This document shows positions 7,398-15,547 of a DNA stretch of 40,370 nt, one piece after another. The DNA is from Oscillospiraceae bacterium (GTDB lineage: Bacteria > Bacillota > Clostridia > Oscillospirales > SIG627), in the NCBI GenBank assembly GCA_015064635.1, contig SVRV01000024.1:1-40370 (forward strand), written 5' to 3'. Position 1 is the stretch's first letter; the number at the start of each line of letters is the position of its first letter. The translations under genes were made by a program, and so were the position numbers. Below the pieces are notes generated by a model. That model was given only the letters and a program-made list of their open reading frames with translations, did no database searches and was not told the DNA's origin.

Positions 7398-7414
7398 ATT
7401 TGTTTCCTTTCCCG

Positions 7415-8257
7415 TCAATGACCTTCAGTTCTTCCGATTCTGCACTTGTGCTCCTCGACCGCTTTTTTCTCTGCCTCGGCATAGGCTCTGTTTCGGTTCA
7501 TAAGATTGTCAAAATCAACCTTATATCCGTCAAAATCAGGACCGTCAACACAAGCAAACTGAACTTTTCCGCCTACCATTACACGACAGCCTCCGCACAT
7601 TCCCGTGCCGTCTATCATAATGGGATTAAGGCTGACTATAACAGGCATATCAAACTCTTTTGCCGCAAGAGTCACAAATTTCATCATTATAACGGGTCCG
7701 ATTGCAATAACCAGGTCATATCTTTGCTTTTCGGCAAGGCTCTTGAGCTTGTCTGTAACAAGCCCCTTTTCACCATATGAGCCGTCATCTGTAGTGATAT
7801 AAAGATTATTCGATACAGCCTTCATTTCGTCCTCAAGTATTATGAGGTCACGGGTTTTAAAGCCTGCGATTATATCAACCTCAACGCCTTTTCCGAAAAG
7901 GTACTTCGCCTGAGGGTAAGCTATGGCACAGCCGAGTCCGCCGCCCACTACGGCAACACGCTTCACTTCACCGAATTCGGTAGGCTTACCGAGAGGTCCC
8001 GCAAATTGAGCGATATACTCTCCCGCCTCCTTTTCGGCAAGCTTCATTGTAGTGGCACCGACTATCTGGAATATAACGGTAACGGTTCCCTTTTCGCTGT
8101 CAAAATCGGCAACGGTAAAGGGTACTCTTTCTCCGTTTTCCTCAACCATAAGGATGATAAACTGTCCGGGTTCAATTTTTTTTGCCACAAGGGGCGCTTC
8201 CACGGTTATCTTTGCAACAGTGGGATTTAAGTAAGTTTTTTCGATTATCTTATACAT
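7415..8257 (-). CDS. nfnA: NfnA small subunit: FAD/NAD-binding, [2Fe-2S] ferredoxin-NADP+ reductase
   Basis: About 280 residues. The ferredoxin-reductase fold is recognisable: KKIEPGQFIILMVEENGERVPFTVADF (FAD binding), VAVVGGGLGCAIAYPQAKYL (NAD binding) and a C-terminal GTGMCGGCRVMVGG...ACVDGPDFDG, whose cysteines ligate [2Fe-2S]. It belongs to the sulfide dehydrogenase/dihydroorotate dehydrogenase electron transfer family. It is followed 17 nt later by nfnB. A GTG at 8263 overlapping the stop of the preceding gene is an alternative start. Confidence 0.86.
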   Translation of the reverse strand: MYKIIEKTYLNPTVAKITVEAPLVAKKIEPGQFIILMVEENGERVPFTVADFDSEKGTVTVIFQIVGATTMKLAEKEAGEYIAQFAGPLGKPTEFGEVKRVAVVGGGLGCAIAYPQAKYLFGKGVEVDIIAGFKTRDLIILEDEMKAVSNNLYITTDDGSYGEKGLVTDKLKSLAEKQRYDLVIAIGPVIMMKFVTLAAKEFDMPVIVSLNPIMIDGTGMCGGCRVMVGGKVQFACVDGPDFDGYKVDFDNLMNRNRAYAEAEKKAVEEHKCRIGRTEGH

Positions 8258-8259
8258 AT

Positions 8260-8460
8260 TCACAACGTCTCTATCTTAATATTGGTTTTCAGTTTTCTCG
8301 GCTCAAGTGTCATTTTAAGCGGGTCAAAAACAAAACGACGGCATTTATATCCGCCGGACACGGGACCTTTGTGTTTACACAAAACATTTTCGCTGTCAAT
8401 AAGTCCTGTTCCGTTTTCGCAATAAGCACAAGCCTTTTCGGGAATATCCCTTTTTTTCAT
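8260..8460 (-). CDS. Small Cys-rich protein at the head of the nfn operon
   Basis: 66 residues with CAYC (C11, C14), C28 and C40, followed by RRFVFDPLK. The spacing suggests a bound metal (zinc or iron), and the C..RRF.FDPLK ending is seen in small conserved clostridial proteins of unknown function. AAGGAG lies 8 nt before the ATG. It is co-transcribed with nfnA and nfnB. A redox-linked or metal role is plausible but not shown. Confidence 0.75.
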   Translation of the reverse strand: MKKRDIPEKACAYCENGTGLIDSENVLCKHKGPVSGGYKCRRFVFDPLKMTLEPRKLKTNIKIETL

Positions 8461-8482
8461 GGGAACAACTCCTTTCCGTACA

Positions 8483-8511
8483 ATTATAAGTCCAAATGTG
8501 TTTTTTTACAA
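8483..8511 (-). promoter_or_regulatory. Promoter of the Cys-rich protein-nfnA-nfnB operon
   Basis: Minus strand TTGTAA (8506-8511), 17-nt spacer, TATAAT (8483-8488). Confidence 0.65.
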
Positions 8512-8517
8512 GTCATT

Positions 8518-9366
8518 TTATGAAAAAATATCTGTTTTTTGCAAAATTTCGGCAAGTATGAGAGTCGCAACCGTCATAAGCCTTGAAAGAACATGGGGCT
8601 TGAGAGAAACATCCGGTGCTTCACTGCGTATTTGTGCCATTGCCGAAAGACCACACCACCCCAGTGCGGCAGAAATGAGAATGCCGTTGCCGTCGGCAAA
8701 TATTACACCGCTTCCCATTTCAAAGAAAATGGCTGACACCTGCCTGAAGTGTGGCAAAACCGACGAAACAAGACAGGTCACCGCCGAAAAAAACACAATG
8801 CTTGCCGAAACCGAAAGAGCAGATAAAGTTGACGAGGAAAGGGCGGCGGTAAAAGACATTTTCCTTACTTCTCCGCCTCCTGTGCTCTTTTTTGACCTGA
8901 AGCACAAAACGCCAAAATATGCGCAAAAAAGCATTAATAAAAACCTCATGACGCCTTCTCCTATTCCGTCGGATGCCACGAGAATCACAAAGGCGGGACT
9001 TGGCAGAGAGGAAAGTGCCAAAGCCTTTTTTGCCTCCTCACCGTTTATTCGCCCCTCATTCAGCAAAGAAGCAATTTCTCTTGACGAGGACGGAATTCCG
9101 GAAATAAGACCGCCAAGCACCACGGGCAACAGCTCGTCCGACAAATTAAGCCGTTTCCAGATGCGCCTTTTTGAAAGTAACCTTGACAAAAAATCGGCAC
9201 TTTTTGAATGAGCAATAAGGCGTGTGAGCACCATCATGGGAAAAAGAGACCTTATAACAACGCTTTTGAGCGCTTTGCAGGCAATATCGGCGGAAAAAGC
9301 CGAAGCCTCGGGATAAATCAAAAAGAGCGCTGCCGTAACAATGTAAAAAACTTCTACCTCAATCAC
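8518..9366 (-). CDS. YlbJ-like sporulation integral membrane protein (nucleoside-recognition/GATE domain)
   Basis: 282 residues with about seven hydrophobic segments. The conserved stretch LGGLISGIPSSSREIASLLNEGRINGEEAKKALALSSLPSPAF is the hallmark GATE-type segment of YlbJ/SpmA-like proteins, and it is partly repeated in the second half (FFEMGSGVIFADGNG). It stands divergently next to yqfC-yqfD, in line with a role in spore formation. The start is a GTG directly after AAGAG, so the exact N-terminus is uncertain. It is shorter than B. subtilis YlbJ (about 400 residues). Confidence 0.65.
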   Translation of the reverse strand: MIEVEVFYIVTAALFLIYPEASAFSADIACKALKSVVIRSLFPMMVLTRLIAHSKSADFLSRLLSKRRIWKRLNLSDELLPVVLGGLISGIPSSSREIASLLNEGRINGEEAKKALALSSLPSPAFVILVASDGIGEGVMRFLLMLFCAYFGVLCFRSKKSTGGGEVRKMSFTAALSSSTLSALSVSASIVFFSAVTCLVSSVLPHFRQVSAIFFEMGSGVIFADGNGILISAALGWCGLSAMAQIRSEAPDVSLKPHVLSRLMTVATLILAEILQKTDIFS

Positions 9367-9380
9367 CTCTTACAAAAGAT

Positions 9381-9408
9381 TATATTTTCACTTTGTGCAA
9401 CATATGAT
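9381..9408 (+). promoter_or_regulatory. Candidate sigma-E-type promoter for yqfC-yqfD-phoH
   Basis: TATATT at 9381-9386, a 14-nt gap, then CATATGAT at 9401-9408. This resembles the mother-cell sigma-E pattern (ATATT, CATACA-T). It is followed by GAGGTGA and the yqfC ATG at 9428. In B. subtilis yqfC and yqfD are sigma-E controlled. Confidence 0.5.
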
Positions 9409-9427
9409 TATCCGAGGTGAAAGCTGA

Positions 9428-9661
9428 ATGAAAATGATATCCGACTTATTTGAGCCCGATATTCTCGTTGGCGCAGAGGGCGTGTTGATTGACGGAATAG
9501 AAGCTCTTTGCAAATGGGAAAATGATATTATCGAGGTCAGAGCAAAAAACAAAACGGTAACTGTAAAGGGAAAGAATTTAAGGCTTGAATACAAATCCCT
9601 TGATGCATTAATGGTACGCGGAAATGTTGAAACGATAGAATTTGCAAGGAGGAAAAAATGA
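9428..9661 (+). CDS. yqfC: Sporulation protein YqfC (YabP/YqfC family)
   Basis: 77 residues, the usual length is about 90. The pattern ILVGAEGVLIDGIEALCKWENDIIEVRAKNKTVTVKGKNLRLEYKSLDALMVRGNVETIEF matches the YabP/YqfC domain: two beta sheets ending with an RG.I..IEF motif. It overlaps yqfD by ATGA. It is a mother-cell sporulation protein of unclear biochemical function. Confidence 0.88.
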   Translation: MKMISDLFEPDILVGAEGVLIDGIEALCKWENDIIEVRAKNKTVTVKGKNLRLEYKSLDALMVRGNVETIEFARRKK

Positions 9662-10806
9662 CCTTTTTATCTCTCCGCTATAAAATAAAAACAGCAATGC
9701 CCGAAAAAGCACTTTCCTCTCTCATTCGCTCGGGCATCCCCTTTTCACGCCCAAAAAGAGAGGGAGAATGCCTTGTTTTTTTCTCCTCACCCTTCACAAA
9801 ACAAAGAGTTTCTGACTGGTGCGCCAAAGAAAAATATACCGCAAGTGTACGTTATGAAGGAATATTTTCTCATATTTTGGCACTAAAACACCGTTACGGC
9901 ATAATTTTCGGTACAATTTTATCACTTTTTTTGATTTACCTCTCGACTTTTTATGTATGGAGTGTTAGAATAGAGGGGAACAGTAATGTAAGTGACGGCG
10001 AAATCAAAAAACTGCTTTACGAATGTGGCTTCGGCGAGGGAAGCAACAAGCGACGGGTGGACGTAAACGAAATACAAAACGAAGCATTGCTACGCTGTCA
10101 CGAGCTATCATTTCTCTCCATAAACATACATGGTATGGTGGCGGATGTGGTTGTACACGAAAGAGTCACAGCCCCAAAAGCCACTCCCGAAAATGAGCCC
10201 TACAATTTAGTTGCCGACTATGATGGAGTAATCGTTTCGTCTGTTGTCCTTGACGGTAAATCCCTTTTCGAGATTGGTGACACAGTTTTCAAGGGACAGC
10301 TCCTTGTAAGCGGTCTTGTGGACTCCACCTCGGACAAAACGGCATTGAGACGTTCGAGAGGAAAGGTCTTTGCCAGAACCGACAGAGCTCTTACCTTTGA
10401 AATACCCTTTGAGGATATACGAAGGGAATACACAAAGACCGAGTATTCAAGCGGTGTCAGAGTCCTTGGACATTCCTTTTCGGGAAAGCCCGATGACAGC
10501 AAGGGCGACTGCGATATCACCGTACACGAGGAGGAAATAAGACTTTTAGGTCTTGTTTTACCAATCAAAAAGGAAGTGCGGTGTGCAAAATACTATACCG
10601 AGAAAAAAGTAATCCTCTCCCCGGAAGAAGCGGAGAAGAAAGCAAGAGAGGAATACGAAAAGTATATTTCAACCGAGCTTGATTCGGCAACAATTCTTGA
10701 GGAGAGCTTTTCGGTGAACGAAACCGATACTTCCCTTATACTCACAGCCAAGGTTACGGCAATTGAAAATATAGCGACAGAAAAGAAAATAGAAATAACG
10801 GAGTAA
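9658..10806 (+). CDS. yqfD: Sporulation protein YqfD
   Basis: 382 residues, matching the family. The N-terminal domain (residues 1-75) precedes a single membrane segment near residues 83-104 (IIFGTILSLFLIYLSTFYVW), followed by VRIEGNSNVSDGEIKKLL. The latter resembles a POTRA/FtsQ-type domain facing the intermembrane space. A biotinyl-lipoyl-like segment (IVSSVVLDGKSLFEIGDTVFKGQLLVSG) lies in the middle. It is required for efficient sporulation in B. subtilis. phoH starts 6 nt downstream. Confidence 0.92.
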   Translation: MTFLSLRYKIKTAMPEKALSSLIRSGIPFSRPKREGECLVFFSSPFTKQRVSDWCAKEKYTASVRYEGIFSHILALKHRYGIIFGTILSLFLIYLSTFYVWSVRIEGNSNVSDGEIKKLLYECGFGEGSNKRRVDVNEIQNEALLRCHELSFLSINIHGMVADVVVHERVTAPKATPENEPYNLVADYDGVIVSSVVLDGKSLFEIGDTVFKGQLLVSGLVDSTSDKTALRRSRGKVFARTDRALTFEIPFEDIRREYTKTEYSSGVRVLGHSFSGKPDDSKGDCDITVHEEEIRLLGLVLPIKKEVRCAKYYTEKKVILSPEEAEKKAREEYEKYISTELDSATILEESFSVNETDTSLILTAKVTAIENIATEKKIEITE

Positions 10807-10812
10807 AAACAA

Positions 10813-11790
10813 ATGTCAAACGAAATTTCCTTTTTTTGCGATAACACAGACGTTGTGGCACGCATATTCGGAGTGGGAGATATCCACGCCAACAATATAG
10901 AGCGTCAGCTGGGCGTTGTGCTTGTCAATCGAGACCTTGAAATAAAAATATCGGGTGACGATGCCGAAAGCGTACAAAGATGTAAGGGGCTTATTCAGCA
11001 CCTTGCCAAAACCGCCGAAATGTGCGAAGATTTAAGTGAGCAGACGGTGAATTATGCCATTAATATGTGCGTTGAGGACAGACTTGGCGAAATAGGTGAA
11101 ATTAACAGCGAATGCATTTGTATAACCCCCAAAGGAAAGCCCATCAAAGCGAAAACCGTGGGACAGAAAAATTATGTCAAGGCAATACTTGACAACACCA
11201 TTTCCTTCGGTGTCGGACCTGCGGGCACGGGTAAAACCTACCTTGCCGTTGCAATGGCTGTAACAGCGCTTCGCCGCCGTGAGGTCAACCGAATAATTCT
11301 CACCAGACCTGCGGTTGAGGCGGGAGAAAAGCTGGGCTTTTTACCGGGCGACCTGCAGAATAAAATAGACCCCTACCTCCGTCCCCTTTACGATGCCATG
11401 TACGAAATGCTGGGTATGGAAGGCTTTCAGCGTCATATGGAAAAGGGCACTATTGAAATTGCACCCCTTGCCTATATGAGAGGACGTACTCTTGACGATT
11501 CCTTTATTATTCTGGACGAGTCCCAGAACACAACACCCGAGCAGATGAAAATGTTTCTCACCCGTCTCGGATTTAACTCAAAGGCGGTAATCACGGGTGA
11601 TATTACCCAGATAGACCTGCCCGACGGAAAGAGCTCCGGTCTCAAGCAGGCACTTAATATCGTTTCGGGAATAGAGGGCATTTCGGTGACCTATCTCACC
11701 TCCCGTGACGTTGTCCGTCACAGCCTTGTCACAAAAATAATCGAGGCATATGACAAATTTGACAAAGAACGAAATAAACCGAGAAAATAA
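10813..11790 (+). CDS. phoH: PhoH family ATPase
   Basis: 325 residues. Walker A GPAGTGKT is at about 135-142 and Walker B FIILDESQN at about 232-240, with the family signatures RPAVEAGEKLGFLPGDLQNKIDPYLRP and LPDGKSSGL. An N-terminal KH-like region precedes the ATPase. PhoH proteins are probable RNA-associated ATPases linked with YbeY. It is the third gene of the yqfC-yqfD-phoH cluster. ybeY, usually next, is absent here because the neighbour is convergent. Confidence 0.92.
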   Translation: MSNEISFFCDNTDVVARIFGVGDIHANNIERQLGVVLVNRDLEIKISGDDAESVQRCKGLIQHLAKTAEMCEDLSEQTVNYAINMCVEDRLGEIGEINSECICITPKGKPIKAKTVGQKNYVKAILDNTISFGVGPAGTGKTYLAVAMAVTALRRREVNRIILTRPAVEAGEKLGFLPGDLQNKIDPYLRPLYDAMYEMLGMEGFQRHMEKGTIEIAPLAYMRGRTLDDSFIILDESQNTTPEQMKMFLTRLGFNSKAVITGDITQIDLPDGKSSGLKQALNIVSGIEGISVTYLTSRDVVRHSLVTKIIEAYDKFDKERNKPRK

Positions 11791-11832
11791 TTTTTGGGGA
11801 AGGGTGCTTTTTTAGCCCCTTCCCCAAAATTA
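11790..11832. terminator. Bidirectional terminator after phoH
   Basis: TTTTGGGGAAGGG and CCCTTCCCCAAAA form a 13-bp stem around a T-rich loop. It ends both phoH and the convergent DUF4298 gene. Confidence 0.8.
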
Positions 11833-11838
11833 ATTCTT

Positions 11839-12117
11839 TTATTCATTAATATTATCCATATTGTCTATATCACTCATCAGATTCCACAGCCCGTCCTCAC
11901 TGAGCACTCCCCTTTTCAAATCCGAGGGAAGCTCGCCTCTTTCGTCAGACTGATAGTCCTCCAGCCACTCGCCGCCCTCAAAATACTCTCGGAGAGCTGC
12001 AAGCATACCCTTTATGTGGGTGTCTGTCTTGACGTATAAAGGGTCAATGGAAAAAGCCTGTGTAACCATATCAAAATACATTTCCATGCTTTTGATACGT
12101 CTTATTGTTTCCTTCAT
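11839..12117 (-). CDS. DUF4298 family small protein
   Basis: 92 residues, acidic C-terminus. An N-terminal helix (KETIRRIKSMEMYFDMVTQAF) and a central LAALREYFEGGEWLEDYQSDERGELPSDLKRGVLSEDGLWNLM match the DUF4298 pattern. It starts 2 nt after the comB-like stop, so it is co-transcribed. Function unknown. Confidence 0.75.
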   Translation of the reverse strand: MKETIRRIKSMEMYFDMVTQAFSIDPLYVKTDTHIKGMLAALREYFEGGEWLEDYQSDERGELPSDLKRGVLSEDGLWNLMSDIDNMDNINE

Positions 12118-12119
12118 TT

Positions 12120-12809
12120 TTACCCCTTTCTCACCGTGTGCATAAGACCGTCCCCACCCTTTTGCACCTGCATGACAAAATCAAATTTATTGGCTTCCAC
12201 AGACAGCCAGAAATCCTCCTCGGGGAACACATTTTGCTTTTCAGGGTCAAAAAACTTCGCCCCGTCATCCACCATACATTCCTCGACACCTTTTTTCAGG
12301 TCGATACAAGTTCCCTCTACAAGGCTCTTTATGTATTCTGCGCAGAGTCTGTCCTCTCTGGTGGGCTTTACTCCTGCCAGTCCCATACAGACAAGGGAAA
12401 CCTCCTCTGCACCGCTTTTCTTGATATAATCGGCAATAGCCATAGCGCACACAATATTTCCCGCCACTATTTCGGTAGCGTGAGTTGCATTTGCAATTCC
12501 CTGAGTGCCTGCACTTGTGGTATGAACAACCGTTTTACCCGAAAAATCAACGTCCTTTATCTCAAAGGGAGAATTTCCAAAGTCAAAGCCGGGACATTTT
12601 GCCCCTCCACGCTCACCGATAAGGATAGTACCGGGATGCGCCTCTCGGTATGCATAAGCCTCATCAATATCCCCCATGGGAATAAGGTCCTTCGCCCCAT
12701 TATTTATGACATATGCCTCTACGGTCATGGCACGGAAAACATCTATTATAACAGTAAGCCCACGGGCGGCTTTCGCTCCCTCAATCAGTTCAAGTATATT
12801 TATGTTCAT
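12120..12809 (-). CDS. 2-phosphosulfolactate phosphatase (ComB) family protein
   Basis: 229 residues, typical length. The signatures VIIDVFRAMT, GERGGAKCPGFDFGNSP and TTSAGTQG are those of ComB, a Mg-dependent phosphatase. In methanogens it acts in coenzyme M synthesis. In Clostridia the family is widespread without CoM, so the true substrate is unknown. The ATG has GGAGG 7 nt upstream. A promoter (TTGACA-17-TAAAAT) lies at 12840-12868. Confidence 0.85.
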   Translation of the reverse strand: MNINILELIEGAKAARGLTVIIDVFRAMTVEAYVINNGAKDLIPMGDIDEAYAYREAHPGTILIGERGGAKCPGFDFGNSPFEIKDVDFSGKTVVHTTSAGTQGIANATHATEIVAGNIVCAMAIADYIKKSGAEEVSLVCMGLAGVKPTREDRLCAEYIKSLVEGTCIDLKKGVEECMVDDGAKFFDPEKQNVFPEEDFWLSVEANKFDFVMQVQKGGDGLMHTVRKG

Positions 12810-12839
12810 TAAAATTACCTCCGTGATTTATCAGTTATA

Positions 12840-12868
12840 ATTTTAGCTTATGTTTTATCTTTTGTCAA
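12840..12868 (-). promoter_or_regulatory. Promoter of the comB-DUF4298 operon
   Basis: Minus strand TTGACA (12863-12868), 17-nt spacer, TAAAAT (12840-12845). Confidence 0.7.
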
Positions 12869-12890
12869 CAATGCATTTGGAAGTGATCTC

Positions 12891-14372
12891 CTACAGTCCT
12901 GCATTATCATTCGATTCTTGCAATAAATCAATTCCGCGGTATCCGTGCTTTTCGGCATTGCCAAGCAAATACAAAAAAGCAAAAGCGGGAATTCTTAAAA
13001 GCTCTTTTCCCCGGGATGTGTTATGCACACCAAAATCCGTTGCGTTTTTTGTAACGATAATAGCAGCAGAGGCTTCTTCGCAAAGCTCGATAATTGCATC
13101 ATCGTCTGCAATCGGAGCACCTTCACGATACTTAACCTCAATTAAAATGTTCTTTATATTTGGATAATCAACAACAACGTCAATTTCTTTATTCTTTTTA
13201 CCACCTCGGTAATATCCTATGGACGTAGCAAATTGATAATAAAAAGCTGCGACATGCTTATAGACTGCTGTTTCCACGACCTTCCCCATACCTACAGGGT
13301 CGGTCATAATAGAATCATCCATTAACACGGCATTGCGAATAGCCGCATCGGCAATATAAATCTTTGGTCTTGCTTTAAGGACTTTTTTGCCCGCCATATC
13401 AACAGGCCAACTTTGGTATATCAGATTTGCACTTTCGAGGTACTGAATATAATTTTCTACGGTTGTGCGAGATACACCGTTCAATTCCTTAGTTATGGCT
13501 TCAATAGAAACAATTTCGGAAGAAACATTACATAAATATAAGAAAATTCGTTCAAGCTCGGTTGCGTTTCTTATATTATATAAAGATGGCAGATCTCTTT
13601 TTAAAACTTTATCAACTACGTCTTCACGCATAATTTGCTGTGCCATTAAATCATTATCCGCAAGAGCCAATTCCGGGAATCCGCCAACCTGTAAATATCG
13701 CATAAAATGATTTTGCACTTTGGATAGCTGAAGCATGATCTGATTTCGCTCAATTTGATTTTTATGAATAAGCGAGGTAACCTTCATATCTGCGGGAATA
13801 TCAGGACGGTCAACATCCAATAATTCACAATATTCATAAAAAGATAAAGTGGGAACTTGAATCACAGACCATCTGCCCGCACCGCTTTCTCTGCTCCCTT
13901 TCATGAGGGCAGGACTCGCAGAGCCTGTCGCAACGACCTTTGTATCCGGTTGAGTATCATAAATCGTTTTTAACCAACGGTCCCAATCCTGAGCATACTG
14001 AACCTCATCAAAAAAATAGTACGCATCTTGCCCTGCGTATATATTCTCATGGTAGCATTCCAATACCTCATGAAATTGACTCAGCTTAAGCATGGGATGA
14101 TCCATAGAGATAAAAACAATTTTTTGCGGAGCAACACCTGAATTTAGAAGCGCCTCTATCATCTGATATTGTATCGTAGTTTTTCCAACTCGACGTGTAC
14201 CCGTCAGTACAACTGTTCTTCTGATATCTTTTTCTTTTAAACGCTTCATCGCTTCATGAAACGCAAATCTTTTATAGGTTTTTGTCATCTTGGGATTAAC
14301 GACCCCTGTTTTCCACCAAGGATTATAGGCTGTTAAGACCTTTAATATGCCATCTTTAGAAGTAATAGACAT
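12891..14372 (-). CDS. AAA_14/DUF4143 family ATP-binding protein
   Basis: 493 residues from the ATG at 14372, which has AAGGAG 8 nt upstream. The N-terminal AAA_14 ATPase has Walker A GTRRVGKTT (about residue 60) and a Walker B-like AYYFFDEVQY. A sensor-like VVATGSAS follows. The C-terminal DUF4143 part, with the LIEVKYREGAPI motif, resembles a PD-(D/E)xK nuclease fold and also contains a DNA-binding-like middle. These genes are common, sporadic accessory ATPases of unknown function. It adjoins the CRISPR locus head to head with the tracrRNA promoter; a functional link is not supported. Confidence 0.88.
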   Translation of the reverse strand: MSITSKDGILKVLTAYNPWWKTGVVNPKMTKTYKRFAFHEAMKRLKEKDIRRTVVLTGTRRVGKTTIQYQMIEALLNSGVAPQKIVFISMDHPMLKLSQFHEVLECYHENIYAGQDAYYFFDEVQYAQDWDRWLKTIYDTQPDTKVVATGSASPALMKGSRESGAGRWSVIQVPTLSFYEYCELLDVDRPDIPADMKVTSLIHKNQIERNQIMLQLSKVQNHFMRYLQVGGFPELALADNDLMAQQIMREDVVDKVLKRDLPSLYNIRNATELERIFLYLCNVSSEIVSIEAITKELNGVSRTTVENYIQYLESANLIYQSWPVDMAGKKVLKARPKIYIADAAIRNAVLMDDSIMTDPVGMGKVVETAVYKHVAAFYYQFATSIGYYRGGKKNKEIDVVVDYPNIKNILIEVKYREGAPIADDDAIIELCEEASAAIIVTKNATDFGVHNTSRGKELLRIPAFAFLYLLGNAEKHGYRGIDLLQESNDNAGL

Positions 14373-14394
14373 AAAATCACACTCCTTTGTATGT

Positions 14395-14423
14395 ATTATA
14401 CCCTGAAAATTAATCTTTGTCAA
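14395..14423 (-). promoter_or_regulatory. Promoter of the AAA_14 gene
   Basis: Minus strand TTGACA (14418-14423), 17-nt spacer, TATAAT (14395-14400): a full consensus promoter. Confidence 0.8.
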
Positions 14424-14561
14424 CAATAATTTATAGTATACTTTCAATCTTTTTATAATAAAATTGATTTTTAACCAAAAAAATGCAATTTTAAATCATT
14501 TAACGAATTGAAGTAATTTAACCATAACAATCGTTAAAGCACAAAATACATGCAAAAGTGC

Positions 14562-14590
14562 TTGACAAACATACATATTGGTGTTATACT
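14562..14590 (+). promoter_or_regulatory. tracrRNA promoter
   Basis: TTGACA (14562-14567), 17-nt spacer, TATACT (14585-14590). The predicted start is near 14597, just before the anti-repeat. The same promoter may read on into the array. Confidence 0.85.
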
Positions 14591-14596
14591 CTTAAT

Positions 14597-14704
14597 AGTT
14601 CTTATTTCGTACCAAGAACTATTAGGTTGCTATGATAAGGTTACTGCTTTATTGTAGTATACCGCAAAGCTCTGACGATCGATTTTATCGGTCGTCATCT
14701 TCAT
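14597..14704 (+). ncRNA. tracrRNA of the type II-C CRISPR-Cas9 system
   Basis: The anti-repeat at about 14601-14637 (ATTTCGTACCAAGAACTATTAGG then GCTATGAT) complements the CRISPR repeat over almost its full length. It is followed by ATAAGG and a stem TACTGC/GTAGTA. Next comes ACCGCAAAGCTCTG, which closely matches the N. meningitidis tracrRNA core (CCGCAACGCUCUG), and a 9-bp hairpin at 14674-14696 (GACGATCGA/TCGGTCGTC). The T tract after this hairpin is weak, so transcription may continue into the array 9 nt downstream. The order and pairing are seen in the sequence; processing by RNase III is known from the family. Confidence 0.9.
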
Positions 14705-15531
14705 ATGTGGAAATTTTAACAGTTCTTGGTACGAAATAATAGTAGAACATTACAATTCTACTCTTACATTGTTGTAGCTCCCTAACAGTTCTTGGTACGA
14801 AATAATTTACGCTTTTGGGGGTAAATACTCCGATAAGGTTGTAGCTCCCTAACAGTTCTTGGTACGAAATAATTGACATACAGCAAAAAAATAATCTTTG
14901 CTTGTTGTAGCTCCCTAACAGTTCTTGGTACGAAATAATCGCAACGTATGCGTCAACTGCTTTTACAAGTTGTAGCTCCCTAACAGTTCTTGGTACGAAA
15001 TAATTGTCAAGCACAGGGAATATCGCTTGATAAGGTTGTAGCTCCCTAACAGTTCTTGGTACGAAATAATCATGGTATCTATGAAAGATGTATCACCAGT
15101 GTTGTAGCTCCCTAACAGTTCTTGGTACGAAATAATGAGTGTGAACGGTGTAAAGATAACCGCCGAGTTGTAGCTCCCTAACAGTTCTTGGTACGAAATA
15201 ATTGACATACAGCAAAAAAATAATCTTTGCTTGTTGTAGCTCCCTAACAGTTCTTGGTACGAAATAATCGCAACGTATGCGTCAACTGCTTTTACAAGTT
15301 GTAGCTCCCTAACAGTTCTTGGTACGAAATAATCACCTGCGTTTGATGTGAATATCATGTTCGGTTGTAGCTCCCTAACAGTTCTTGGTACGAAATAATT
15401 TATAGCATCCTTGCAATTGTCAAAGAAATGTTGTAGCTCCCTAACAGTTCTTGGTACGAAATAATCAAACTGTGAGGGAATATATGAATATTCAAGTTGT
15501 AGCTCCCTAACAGTTCTTGGTACGAAATAAT
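14705..15531 (+). CRISPR. Type II-C CRISPR array: 13 repeats (first one decayed), 12 spacers
   Basis: The 36-nt repeat starts GTTGTAGCTCCC and ends GGTACGAAATAAT; its first 12 nt equal those of the N. meningitidis repeat. Spacers are 29-31 nt. Repeats start at 14705, 14771, 14838, 14904, 14969, 15035, 15101, 15167, 15233, 15298, 15364, 15430 and 15496. The first repeat keeps positions 13-36 exactly but has lost the first 12. Spacers 3 and 4 (14874-14903, 14940-14968) recur exactly as spacers 8 and 9 (15203-15232, 15269-15297), leaving 10 different spacers. By complementarity to the tracrRNA, crRNA sense is the plus strand (spacer then repeat). A terminator follows at 15548. Confidence 0.97.
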
Positions 15532-15547
15532 CTGTTAGGACAAAAGT

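Noticed and set aside
12891..14372. AAA_14/DUF4143 ATPase as a new CRISPR accessory gene
   Set aside because: It has its own consensus promoter, faces away from the locus, and this family is a common solitary accessory gene; adjacency alone does not support a link.
14771..15531. Repeat-internal promoters as in N. meningitidis
   Set aside because: The repeat ends in AATAAT, but no extended -10 TG nor a -35 at proper spacing is visible, so I do not list them; start-site mapping would decide.
14705..15531. Self-targeting spacers against this window
   Set aside because: I saw no match by eye to genes in the window; a real search against the whole genome and phage databases could not be done.
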